Part shown: positions 43,019 through 54,054 of the stretch, one piece after another
How positions within the stretch are numbered: the stretch's first letter is position 1
How the letters are laid out: each line of letters starts with the position of its first letter
Assembly: GCF_963678635.1 (NCBI RefSeq)
Contig: NC_087070.1
Span: forward strand, 16,959,318 to 17,023,317
Length of the DNA stretch: 64,000 nucleotides
Direction of reading: 5' to 3'
DNA from: Symsagittifera roscoffensis
Lineage: Eukaryota; Xenacoelomorpha; Acoela; Convolutidae
Notes under the pieces: generated by a model
The model's input: the letters and a program-made list of their open reading frames with translations, nothing else
What the model was told of the DNA's origin: nothing
Databases searched by the model: none
Translations under genes and position numbers: made by a program

Positions 43019-45938
43019 TCTCTTTTTGTCACTTTCTAATGCCTATTCTTGACTCAATTGCTAGAGACCTTATAGTTTTATTAACAATAATAATGACACA
43101 ACACAATAAATTTCACCAGATTCTATTAAATAGTGACCACGAATCTCCGTATGTTATCAGAGTACAGTTTGTATAAAATTTATTTACACTAACCGATTAT
43201 CGGTCCAAAGATTTGAAAACTAGCACAATATGATGTTATCAGTCAATTTAAAAGATAGTGTACTCACTACCCAATCAAGCACAGTTTATGTTGATTTAAA
43301 ATAAAAAAAAACAAAAAAATTATATTGACACAATATGAATGTATATAAAAAAAACGTATGTGTCTTGTACTCTTAGTCGGTTGCAGTACAATAGTCGAAC
43401 CTGTCTTTTAAAGAAAAAGCTTTCCCTGCTCGGTGCTGCACCAAACAGATAAAACTTTGAAGGCAGTAATTTTCTCAAGTGGGCGTCTATTGCACCCACC
43501 GAGTACTGTGTTACCTATCTGCCTTCGGACTGCCCGAGCTAGACTTACTAAATTCCTCAGGGCAGTCACTTTTCCCAAAAACGTATTATGTTTCAATCCA
43601 CACCAACGAATCACGCTCTTTTTAATTTAGACTTAGCGTCGCGAACATCCGAGTTCGGACCTGTTTTGTATTAGTCTGGTTCTTATTGAAAGGCAAGTTA
43701 CCAGTGCAGTCACTGATACCTAGCCTGTGTGTTAATAACCTAATACCTCTCACTTTTTTGTCTTTCTTTCGTCTACCTGAGTCCTTAATAAAATATTACC
43801 CCTCCGGATTGGCACAAATTGGACCCTTCCGGACTAACAAAATCTAGGCCCCTCCGGATTGGGACCCCTCTGAGTTGGTTAATATAAGACCCCTCCGGAC
43901 TTGGACCCCTCTGAATTAGCAAATATAAGACCCCTCCGGATTCGGACCCCTCCTAACTTGAAAAAACTTTGACCCCTCCGGATTGGGAGCCCTCCGGTTT
44001 TGTAAAAGTAGCTTTTCGGAGATTTCCTTTTTTCAACCTATACCCCTCCGGATACGTTCTCCGATGCAATTATGCTCTTTCAATTAACTGGGAAGGGTAT
44101 GTACTACCTTCCTAGACCCTTCCGGATTGAAGTTAAGCCTCCTATTTGACAATTCACACTAACGGTGAAGGGTCTTATTACTCGCCTAACTTCGGCTCGA
44201 TTAAGCTTTTGCTGTGCCTTTAGCCTTCCCTTTTCGTCTAGAACAGCCTAACGTTACTTTATTCAACCGCTATTACCTTTTGGTAGGGGTATAAGGGCTT
44301 TTCTAAAATTTTTTGTAAAACGTGAAGGGTGTACCCTTCCAAATTGAGGAATTTGCTAAAAACAATCTCAAAAAATTTTCACGCTTACTTTTCCGAAAAA
44401 CTTTTGTCCCTATCAGTAAGTTCAGCTAATTTCTGATCTATTGGTACTAAGATCAACTCAATATGCCCAGTAGTTCCAAAGTTATTAACCAAAACGTCTT
44501 TTTTCCAAACTCAAAAATTTTCTCTCTTATAGGTTCTGCCTAACTGTTTCTGCAAATCAGGTCGTTTCGACCTAAAAATTATTGATCCGAGCTCAGAAGG
44601 CCTATACTCTTCTAGTTCAATGCAAAAGACCCGATCTAAAACGCTTTTGCTGAAAAATTTTGCGAAAAACTATGCTACCTGTACCCCTCCGGATTGATGA
44701 ATCCACCAAATCAAACACGTTATGTTCGATTTCTCTGCAACCCGGAAGGCTTTCGGGTAGCGGGTTTTAAAACTTGTAGATTCACTAGTGGACGTTGTCC
44801 GAACAACTATTTTTACTGTCGTAACTCAAAAATTTCAAAAAATTTTCTGAATTTATAGTGTTTCGTTTTCTCAAAAATCACGAAATTTCGATTTTCGGTA
44901 CCAAAATAGTTCCAACCACTCTCGAACTTAACTTAACCGGTTCTATCTATTATGGTAGTGCAGTTACGATGTAACACACTAACTTAGCGCTTTTTTCCGT
45001 TTCAAAAAATATCGATATTTCAAAAATCGCGACTTGTGGGGGGATCAAAATATCGCTATTTTAACCCTAAAAACCGGTCTGTTTTCGTTGTTTTTCACTG
45101 AAAAACGATATAAGACTATTAATATAGGCTATATAAGTAATAATATTAGTAATACTATACCCCTCCGGGTTTGTTTAATATCCGAATTAAGGTGCTTAAC
45201 TCAGATATTCGCAGTTCGGTGAAGGGTCACTACACAGATTACTATCTTAATTTTTGTACCAAAAGGGATACAAAACTTGTTAACGATACCCAACAGTCGA
45301 TTGTTGTTGTCGTTGAGCCTCTTCTTGTTGCTCTTTGTACTGCTTGCCGGATCAGTCTTCTCCCAAGACCCTTCCGAATTGAGCGCAAATCAGCTGACCC
45401 TTCCGGATTGAGCGCAATTTATCATTAACGTGCTTAAATGCTCAAAAAACCCTACAGTACAAGCCTCACAAACGGGCTACAAAACTGATCGTAACAATCC
45501 TGACTGATATAAATGCCTGTAACAACAATATGTCTATCAACAACAAACGGGGGGGTCGGATCACATCTTGTCTGGGGGGATGATTTCTACTGATTTTCTA
45601 CTTTTTTACTGTTTTTGGTTTTTTCGGCAATTTTTTATGTTTTTTGTTTTTCTTGGGTACTATACTACTTTTTGTTTGGTTTTACTTATATCTTTAAGTG
45701 TTTTTGGTCACAAACCACTCAGGGGATGAGGGGTTCGCGATTCCCCCCACCCTTCCTGGTTCGTGAATTTTCGGTCTTAACTAGGTTAAAAAACTATTCA
45801 CGATAATCCGGAATGCTTCCGCGTTCCGAACTACCCTTCCGCCCCGGCGGTTTAGGCCTATTAAGGGCGTTAATGTGAGCATCCGCTCGGCGCGGAGTGC
45901 TCGTTAACGGTTCTGCCGGTCATGATGTTAAAAAAGAA
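43019..45938 (-). other. Element B 5' leader, non-coding
   Basis: About 2.9 kb between primer site and gag with no credible gene. Homologous in the reverse orientation to the element A leader; for example 45650-45840 matches about 1870-2030 around the CGAAAATTC and ACCAAACAAAAA patches. It contains the short-motif cluster at 43795-44060 and several isolated Cs-TCCGG motifs near 44690, 45160 and 45390. Such a long leader could hold promoter, packaging and translation signals, but none can be assigned from sequence alone. Confidence 0.6.
43795..44060 (-). repeat. CCCCTCCGGATTGG motif array in B's leader
   Basis: About ten close variants of ACCCCTCCGGATTGG (plus-strand spelling) occur within 265 bases, alternating with short AT-rich spacers such as TTAATATAAG and AAATATAAG. 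The variants include CCCTTCCGGACT, CCCCTCTGAGTT and GCCCTCCGGTTT. Each core is partly self-complementary through TCCGGA. Confidence 0.7.
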
Positions 45939-45956
45939 TAACACCCAGGAGCGCCA
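45939..45956 (-). promoter_or_regulatory. Element B primer-binding site, tRNA-Asn-like
   Basis: On the minus strand TGGCGCTCCTGGGTGTTA starts 12 nt after the LTR terminal ...TGTTACA. The first 15 bases equal those of element A's site at 1732. It resembles the complement of the tRNA-Asn 3' end, with two mismatches in the first 15. Confidence 0.6.
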
Positions 45957-45968
45957 TAAAAACATACA

Positions 45969-46842
45969 TGTAACATTCGCCCGGAAGATGCATATCGACG
46001 GAAAACAAAACTAAGTACTAAGACGACTGGCTAACGTCTAAACAGAGCTTTGCATGCATTTCACCGTCTCTACCAAGCCAGTACTTTTCGGTGGTCTTTT
46101 CTAACATCGGGTCGACAAAAACGTTACTGCTTTCGGCTTCGGTCAAAACACTCAAATTAACTAGATTACATGCAGAAATAGTGAGCTCATGGCTGGGTCT
46201 CAGTATCCCCAGACCACGAGGTCACTCCTAAAAACAGGGCTACTACTTATTATATTACTATTGTTTTTGTTCAGTAGATAAAAATCATCATCTCCTTCGA
46301 AGATGGATCAACCCTTTCCCCCAACTCCTAGCTTCTCATCCCTATCAAAATGAATCCAGATATTAATTAAATTCAAGTCAGGACATGACAGGAAGCTAAA
46401 AGTTTATGCAACAGGATAAAAGTTTCAGTTCCTTTACCCTTCCGGATTGATGAATCCGCTGGATCAAGCTCGCTAATCCTGATTTTCTCTTAATCCGGAA
46501 GGCCGTCTCTCACTCTTCACCGTTGTTCGCAACGGCCTTGCAACTATTGTAGCAGCACAATAGTTGCAACTCGGAGTGTTCTTCTGTTACTCTGTAACTC
46601 GTTGTTGTTTTCCGATCTCAATTTCGTTGTTGTTGCTAGCGCAGCTAATGTTGTTCTCTTTTTTCTTTCTCGTTTTAGTCAAAATGGCCGTTTCTGACGT
46701 TTCTCAGAAATATGACGTCATAATTCGAATTTTTGAAATTTTAAAATACCAGAATATTCTAGCCCTCACCGTTTGGCCAATCGTTCCAATAACGTTCTTA
46801 ATTCTTAATAATCATCAATCCGGAAGGCTTACTGCTAAAAAT
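45969..46842 (-). repeat. Element B 5' LTR segment (874 bp)
   Basis: Direct repeat partner of 22639-23512. It ends ...GGGCGAATGTTACA on the minus strand, followed by a 12-nt spacer and the primer site, as expected for a 5' LTR. About eight substitutions in 874 bases separate the two copies, so B inserted recently compared with element A's decay. Upstream on the minus strand, past 46842, it abuts an inverted, more diverged copy of its own 3' part instead of ordinary flank. Confidence 0.75.
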
Positions 46843-47453
46843 GATCCATCTTCGATGGAGATGATGATTTTTATACATTAAAACAATAGTAATTTAATAA
46901 GTAGTTGTAGCCCTGTTTTTAGGAGTAACCTCGTGGTCTGGGGATACTGAGACCCAGCCATGAACTCACTATTCTTGCATATAATTAAGTTCATTTGAGT
47001 GTTTTGACCGAAGCCAGAAGCACTAACGTTTTTGTCGACCCGATGTTAGGAAAACCACTAAAAGAACTGGCTTTATAATAATAATAATAGAAGAACAGGA
47101 TTTAGGATACATCCATGGGAGTTAGCTCCCGAATCAAGTTTATGAGATCAATCATATTTTAGTTGAATGTGTTTAGTTTTTTGAAGTTTAAGCATCTTGT
47201 GCATCCGCAGTTGATTCTCCAGATGCAGGTATCGACTTCATTGTAGATTTTCTCGTAGAATTGCCGGTATACTCTTTGATATTTTTGGTTTAAACAAGTC
47301 ACTTAATAGGACTTCATATTTCAGGTGATCGTGAAATGTGTTTGTCTTTGGCAGAGACGGTGAAAAGCATGTAGAGCTGTGTTTAGACGCTAGCCAGTCG
47401 TTTTAGAATCTAGCTTTATTTTCCGTCGATATGTACTTCCGGGAGAATGTTAC
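46843..47453 (+). repeat. Inverted, diverged LTR piece abutting B
   Basis: Reads in the plus direction like the last third of B's LTR (GATCCATCTTCGATGG start, then GACCTCGTGGTCTGGG, and GGGAGAATGTTACA at the end). It differs by roughly a tenth of positions and carries an insertion at about 47068-47340. Together with 45969-46310 it forms a large inverted repeat whose outer ends are TGTAACATTC and GAATGTTACA. Confidence 0.7.
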
Positions 47454-48327
47454 AATTAACATGAGACTCGATAATATTTTTATTTATTTTGTTTTGAATT
47501 GCCAATTGCACTTTTGAATGTGCAATACAGTTTTGCATGTGTTTTGAGAAAATGTATCTAGTTTTTGCAAAGACTAGAGTGGAGTGTGTATTTAGAATAT
47601 TCCAGCCTGCATGCTCAACTTCCATAAGCTGAGAAAACTTTTCACTTTGTGGTGACATTCTCGCCGAAAAGTGAAAAAATTCTTATCTCTAAAGAAGGGT
47701 ATTAATCTCTGTTTCTGGTATTATTTTAGTGTCCTATTTTGAACATTCAAGTTCAATAGTGTTTGGAAGATTTCAGACTGGATAAGATAATCAAGGATAA
47801 ACATTTGTTAAACATCAGAAAAAATTTCATATTAGGAACTGTCAATAGAAATTATTAATGAGTTTTTATATTAAGTCATATCCTCAAGGTGCATAGGAAA
47901 GAAAATGTTCTCAAGCTTTTAACGATGCAATATGATTCCATTGGAAAAAAAACTAAATTACAAAAGGGGCCCTTCCGTTTAGTTACGGTAAGTGCACAAG
48001 CTGGATAGGGCCATACCAGCGATATAAAAATGCAAATATATCAGCAATGAAGTCATAAATCAGCATTAAATGCATCTTCATAATGTTAATTTATCTTAGC
48101 CGTCCTTTCTCTACAATAGCGCTTATGGAGTTGTCGATAAATTGAACTTTGCGTAGCGATCTGCACCCCCTTATACAAAGTATAGAGCTCCTCAGGAGCG
48201 CGAAGCTTATTTTAGTTCTTATGTAGTTTATAGATTCTGGATAGCTTTCTTTTCTTTACGTTTACATATGATTCCATTTGTAGCAAGTAGTAATGATGCC
48301 AGTTGTTGATTCCATGCAGATGAAATC
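47454..48327 (+). other. Retroelement debris to the right of B
   Basis: No gene is visible. 47455-47665 is homologous on the opposite strand to 23990-24220 of B's 3' region (shared patch GCATGCAGGCTGGAATATT), and a weaker match continues to about 47900 (CATATCCTCAAGGTGCA). It is probably a remnant of a related element in plus orientation. The remainder up to 48327 is AT-rich and unrecognised. Confidence 0.5.
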
Positions 48328-50616
48328 TATTATATATTTAAATGCGGGCTTCACTATCTCGCCATGTTTAAGCTTTTTCAACGTATTATTTTTGCATGTT
48401 TAAGCTATATCGTATTTTGCAATGGTTAAGATTTTTTTTTCGATTTCCCAATTTGATTTTAGTGGTTATTTTACCGAGTTTAAATTAAGCAGCCAAATGT
48501 CGAATTATGGCTTGCGAATTCGGCCTCCAATTTTGAATGCCCGAATCATTTTAGTTAACGAGATAAGACGATTTTTGAGATTTTTTCAAAAATTTTTAGA
48601 AATTTCAAATAACAAAATAATTTACAAAACTTGAAGTTCCCAACCCTGTAGTTGGGTCCTGTCAGAGTACTCTCAAAGATTGCGAATCTTGCCTCCAAAT
48701 ATGACTGCTCAAGTCTTTGTAGTGTTTGAGATATGACGTTTTTTGTGATTTTTTCAAAAAAATTTCAGAAAACTTAAATAATTATTTTTTTTGAAATTCT
48801 GAATTTCCCAACCTTGTAGTTAGGTGCTGTCAGAGTACTCTAAGGAGTTGCAAATCTTGCCTCCAAATATGACTGTTCAAATCCTTGAAGTTTTCGAGAT
48901 CCTTGAAGTTTTCGAGAAGTTTTCAAAAAAGTTTCAGAAAACTTATATTAATTGTTTTCGCAAAATCTGAAATTCCCATCCCTGTAGTTGGGTCCTGTCA
49001 GAGTACTCTCAAAGAGTGCGAATCTTGCCTCCAAATATGATGCTCAATTCTTTGTAGTTTTCGAGATATGACGTTTTTTGTGATTTTTTCAAAATTTCTC
49101 AGAAAACTCAAATGGGTATTATTTTTTAAAAATCTGAAAATCCCAATCCTGTAGCTAGGTCCTGTCAGAGTATTATCAAAGATTGCGAATCTTGCCTCCA
49201 AATATGACTGCTCAATTCTTTGTAGTTTTTGAGATATGACGTTTTTTGTGATTTTTTCAAAAAATTTTCAGAAAACTTAAATAATTATTATTTTTTGAAA
49301 ATCTGAAATTCCCAACCTTGTAGTTAGGTGCTGTCAGAGTACTCTAAGGAGTTGCAAATCTTGCGTCCAAATATGACTGTTCAAGTCCTTGAAGTTTTCG
49401 AGATCCTTGAAGTTTTCGAGAAGTTTTCAAAAAAGTTTCAGAAAACTTATATTAATTGTTTTCGCAAAATCTGAAATTCCCATCCCTGTAGTTGGGTCCT
49501 GTCAGAGTACTCTCAAAGAGTGCGAATCTTGCCTCTAAATATGATGCTCAATTCTTTGTAGGTTTCGAGATATGACGTTTTTTGTGATTTTTTCAAAATT
49601 TCTCAGAAAACTCAAATGGGTATTATTTTTTAAAAATCTGAAAATCCCAATCCTGTAGCTAGGTCCTGTCAGAGTAATATCAAAGATTGCGAATCTTGCC
49701 TCCAAGTTTGACTGCTCAATTCTTTTTAGTTTTCGAGATATGTCGGTTTTTGTGATCTTTTCAAAAATTTTCAGAAAAATTATGTGATTATTTTTTAAAA
49801 ATCTGAAATTCCCAACCCTGTAGTTAGGTACTGTCAGAGTACTCTCAGGGATTACGAATCTTTCCTCCAAATATGACTGCTCATTTCTTTGTTGTTTTCG
49901 AGATGTGACGGTTTTTACGGTTTTCTAAAATTTTCAGAAAGTTTAAGTTAAATATTTTTCAAAATTTGAAATTCCCAACGCTATAGTTCGGTGCTGACAG
50001 GGTACTCTAAAGAGCTGCAAAACTTGCCACATGCGACTGCTCAAATGCTTTTAGTTTTCAAGGAACTTATCTACAAAGAAGATGAAGATACAACCTTATT
50101 GTCAGCGTACACCCAGGCGTCTTAAATCTTGCCGCTTAATATGAATACTAAAATCCTTTTAGTTTCCGAGATAAGACGTTTTTTTCAAATTTTTTTTCCG
50201 GTAAACTTAGTTTAAAATGCACAAAATTTTCAGAAAACTTTAATAAATATTATTTTTTAAAGATTTGAAATTCCCAACCCTGTATTTGGGTACTGTCAGA
50301 GTACTATCAAGGATTGCGAATCTGGCCTCCAAATATGGCGGCTCAAATCCTTTTAGTTTCCAAGATAAGACGTTTTTTTTTTTCAATTTTTTTTCGGGAA
50401 AGTTGCAAATCAGTGGTTGCAAATCTGGCCTCCAAATTTCTCCAGAGGCCCATTAAGTTTTCGAGATGACGCTTTTAAAATGGGAATTAAAAAATAATTA
50501 AAAAGTTCGAAATTACCAACCCTGTAATTGGGTATAGTCAGCGTACACTAAAAGTTTGCAGATGTTGTTTCCAATATATGCGGTTTTCGAAGCACCGAAG
50601 GTGCGTTATACGCTAG
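48328..50616 (+). mobile_element. Helitron-like non-autonomous element with minisatellite (copy 1)
   Basis: Shares its start (TATTATATATTTAAATGCGG), its next ~250 bases and its 3' end with 54055-56261. The 3' end is GCACCGAAGGTGC, a perfect 5-bp stem hairpin, then 9 bases and CTAG, followed by T. That is the Helitron/Helentron pattern of a hairpin, a short gap and CTRR. The body is a tandem array. No Rep/helicase coding is present, so it would depend on a partner. DINE-type Helentrons of insects also carry central tandem repeats (family knowledge). The 5' end is fixed only by comparing two copies. Confidence 0.55.
48640..50550 (+). repeat. ~168-bp minisatellite array (copy 1)
   Basis: Units contain TTCCCAACCCTGTAGTTGGG, then CTGTCAGAGTACTCT, CTTGCCTCCAAATATGACTG and TTTTCGAGATATGACG. 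The landmark GTCCTGTCAG type recurs at 48656, 48814, 48992, 49159, 49328, 49496, 49663, 49828 and 49991, mostly 163-169 apart. Later units are more degenerate. The reverse-strand open frames here are repeat translations, not genes. Confidence 0.85.
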
Positions 50617-52813
50617 TTACTTTTTAAGGCTTTTTCAAAATTGTGTCACATGTCACCTTACCATTTTGATGGCGTAGTAAGCTAGACAGTTCAGCTATTT
50701 CAGTTTTTATCTCAATGGCAGCTTACAATTGTACTGTTACAATTGTAACCATGCCTGTTTCACTAATCGGAAACGCTAGGGACGACAACAAAAACCCTAT
50801 CTGGTGGTGAAGAAGACGCTTCTCCAACGAGGTCCGAGAAATCGGAAGAGCCTCTCATTAGTTTTGAGAACTGTATTCCAACCAACTCTTAGGTCTCTTT
50901 GCTTTTCCTGAAAATGATTCAATAACAACAGGTTTCATTATCAAGATATGATGTACTAGGAGTGAGAAAGGACTGTGTTCCATCTCCGATGGATGGGGTG
51001 GAATTTTTTACGTGTGCAAAAACAATATTAATATAATATTGTCTAATATCCCTGCAATTAGTTGTGACCTCGTGGTCTGGGGAAGCCGAGACACAGCTTA
51101 GACCTCACTGACTCTGCATGTAACTAAATTAATTTGCATGGTTTGTCAGATAGCCTTGAAACGGTAGCAGGTTCCTCGACCTGATCTTCCAAAAGACCAA
51201 TTTAATTTGGCTCTGGTTACAAGCACGTAAGACGGTGGTCAATCGTGGTAGGGTTAAGGTTCATTTTCCGAGCGGTTTTCGGTTTTAGAGATATGGATTT
51301 TAGAGACCACTCGGACAGTTGGTTTTCTGGTGGGGGGAGTACGCAACTAGAACTGGTTTTAAGAAACTGGTGGTGCAGCGCTGGACCTGCTGAGCTTGTG
51401 TGATTTGTTCCTTGATTTTGATTTTTTGAAGTTTGATTTTGAAATTTTATTCTGTTGTCTTTTATTTGTTGAGCTATAAAACTTCAAGTTACCGTTTATC
51501 ATGAGACCAATGGAAAATTTTTTACGCTGTGTCAAGATGAAGAAAACAAAAAAGAGTTCTTAAAACTGTCAGGGCATCTAAATTGGATTGGATATAACGT
51601 TGTTATGTAAATTCTCCCCTTTGAAAAAATCTTTTGGCTGAAATGTCGTTTATGTCTTCACGATAATGCGGCATTGAAGCAATAATCTTTTAGTGCCACA
51701 CAATTAATTAATACATATCAAATGTCCGAGTAGTCAAGAGATTACCGAGACTACGCGTTTTCCCTTGGCTTAAGGTCTGTCGGTTGAAATAACTGGCTTC
51801 TTCTACAAGGTACAGGATGTTTGAAAATGGCTAAATTTGAACGTTTTTTCTTTTTTCCTTTCGGAGCAATCGAGAAAAGGGCACCCAAAAAACCACAAGC
51901 AAGATCTCTTTGATATAAAAAAAATCGAGCAAAACCTTTTACACAGAAAACCGCATCTCCAAGGTTCAAGTCAGACTCTGAGTGATATCGAATAGAGAAG
52001 AAAACTCAAAAGAGGCAAGGTCGGCAAGGAGGAAGAAAATATAAAGTGAGGATTAAGGCTTGCTGTTTCGTATGATAAAATTGCTTCTTTTTCAACTGAT
52101 AATTATCGAAAATTTTGAGATCTAAGCATCCTCAGAAAGCCGAAATTACTGCTCTAAGTCTAGAAAAGTTAAACTGTTTTTTTTTTCGTATCCAAATCAG
52201 ATCTAATCAAAGCAAAACCGGATAAAAAATGAACCTACTTTTAAAATTTTTTTTTAGACACTAGGACTCTATACTAAGACTTAGTAGATAATGTATATCT
52301 TTTTCAACCGCTAGATTTTGAGATTCAGAGTGCGGTCGGCCCCAGCACAGAAATTGTTTTGGACAAGATTTAAGAACCTCAGCTTATGTAAGGAGGAACC
52401 CAGGTGAGGCAGTTTTTTAAAACAGAATCTCCCTGGCAATACAGATTGCCAACAACGCATGCGTACTCGGAACAGTAGATGTCAAAACAACAGCCCAAGT
52501 TTTTATTTGTTATACATATTATTTAGTCTTTTTTGAAGAAACTTAACCAGTATCGAGTTTAATTTGAGTCACATCAGCTCTAATCTTCTCCTTCTATCAT
52601 TATCACTTCGATATCTTGAAACTTTCCAGGATGGTGACTGGAATATGTGATGAAATTACTCCTGGCTGTAGCCTCGGTTAATTATGTTGAAAACTCAATT
52701 GCTTTTTTTCATCTGATTAATGATGAACACTTCATTTTAACTCTTTTATTTTAATGATTCAAGTGTTTCTTTTTATCTGTCTTAATGTGGAATTATAATT
52801 GATAAACTTGCAG
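50617..52813 (+). other. Region upstream of the GASZ coding start
   Basis: No coding gene is supported. It contains an old LTR relic (about 50960-51240) and otherwise unremarkable AT-rich sequence. Because coding exon 1 starts after a splice acceptor (TTGCAG at 52808-52813), a 5' UTR exon and the GASZ promoter must lie somewhere here or further left. I could not place them. Confidence 0.4.
50960..51240 (+). repeat. Old LTR relic of the A/B family
   Basis: In plus orientation it follows the same order of patches as B's LTR: AAAACAATATTAATATAAT, GACCTCGTGGTCTGGGGAAG, CGAGACACAGC, CTCTGCATGTAACT, GACCTGATCTTCCAAAAGACC. It is much more diverged than 46843-47453. The end motif is lost, and no primer site follows. 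Confidence 0.55.
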
Positions 52814-52821
52814 ATAACAGG

Positions 52822-52912
52822 ATGGACGGCGACACTAGGTATGCTAAAAAAGAAGACAATGTTATAAACTGGGATAAAGAAATCGGGACTGGTTATGCAA
52901 GATCCACAACCG
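52822..52912 (+). CDS. Asz1: GASZ/ASZ1-like gene, coding exon 1
   Basis: Preceded by an acceptor (AAACTTGCAG, exon from 52814) and followed by a consensus donor (GTAAGT at 52913). ATG at 52822 in the context ACAGGATGG opens 30 codons plus one base (phase 1). The encoded N-terminus (MDGDTRYAKKEDN) is charged and lies before the first ankyrin repeat. The start is chosen because it is the only ATG in frame with the ankyrin repeats in this exon's 5' part and follows the acceptor closely. Confidence 0.75.
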
Positions 52913-53637
52913 GTAAGTCTTATTTCATCATTTTATTGTTGATACAGTAATTTTTAGAATACACCTAAAGTTGTCTGCTCAAAAATTATGAGTTCAAAAT
53001 TAATTACACTGAAACATAGCGCTGGAACTCATTGGTTCTATAGAGAATACTGAACTTGATATGAATTATATACATGAATTGACGTGCTAGTTTTATATCG
53101 AAAATAGCTGTATACCAGGGGACGAAACCTCATGAAACCAGACGTAATTAAATTTTGTACTGTGAACATTGATAGACAGGTCCCTGAAAAAAACAACTAG
53201 GATAGCGAGGTCCCACGTTGACAATTACGCGGTTTACACAGGAATTCAAATGAAACCTGCTTTGCGTATTAATTTTACATATAAAGAAAACGAATACTTC
53301 TCATATAGAATCATCTTGTTGCTACTATGGCACAAAAAATAGGTTCTATGTTTTTTATCAATTAGTATGCTGTGTTGCAATAGATTACTGGAGCTCCAAG
53401 GTTTTGGGTGGCATGTTATTTTTGATTTGCTTAAAAAAGCTCCCAATAGTTTATAAGTTTACTAAGCAAATTTTATAAGATTGAAAATCAATCAATCGAA
53501 AGATTGAGAATTTGAGATGTTTCACGTATAATTAAGCACCTGTTTCTCTTAGAGACCCGTCTATCATAGTCCTATCATAGTTGAACAGGCAATCAGTTGA
53601 GCAATTATATCAGCAAAACCAGCTAATTATGTTTAAG
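52913..53637 (+). other. GASZ-like intron 1
   Basis: 725 bp between matching phase-1 splice sites. AT-rich with no repeat family or gene recognised. Confidence 0.7.
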
Positions 53638-53781
53638 GCAAATTCAATGCAACTCTCGACACCAATCTGGTAGCTGCTATCAATAGCAGCAACCTATCAA
53701 TGGTCAAGAAAATCCTCACTGAGAACGCATTCCCCACTGACGTTGCTTTGAAGGGTGGCTGGACTCCATTGATGCATGCGT
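53638..53781 (+). CDS. Asz1: GASZ/ASZ1-like gene, coding exon 2
   Basis: Acceptor GTTTAAG and donor GTAAGA. 144 nt keep phase 1 at both ends. It encodes the first ankyrin repeat (LDTNLVAAINSSNLSMVKKI) and the first half of the second (GGWTPLMHA), which is completed exactly by exon 3. The intron before it is 725 bp. Confidence 0.8.
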
Positions 53782-54054
53782 GTAAGATTTCAAAAGATTG
53801 GTTGATTCCTTTTTCCAAAATGGGATATGTTGCTAATTCATCTTCTCTGGCATTACATACAGTTCTGGTTTTGTTTATCCAGAAAAAAAACTACATTATT
53901 AACGCTATTGTTTATACTTAGGCAAAACATGAAGAAAAGAATTCGTCATGATTATTCCAGAGTTCATAGACCGAAAATTGATTTTACTCAAAAGGCACCC
54001 TGAAATTCTTGCCGTCCATATTTTTTATTATCTATCTATTATCTACCTATTATG

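Noticed and set aside
48640-50550. CRISPR-like or centromeric array
   Set aside because: The whole unit repeats without unique spacers, so it is not CRISPR. The array is short and confined within element-like borders, so a centromere is not supported here.
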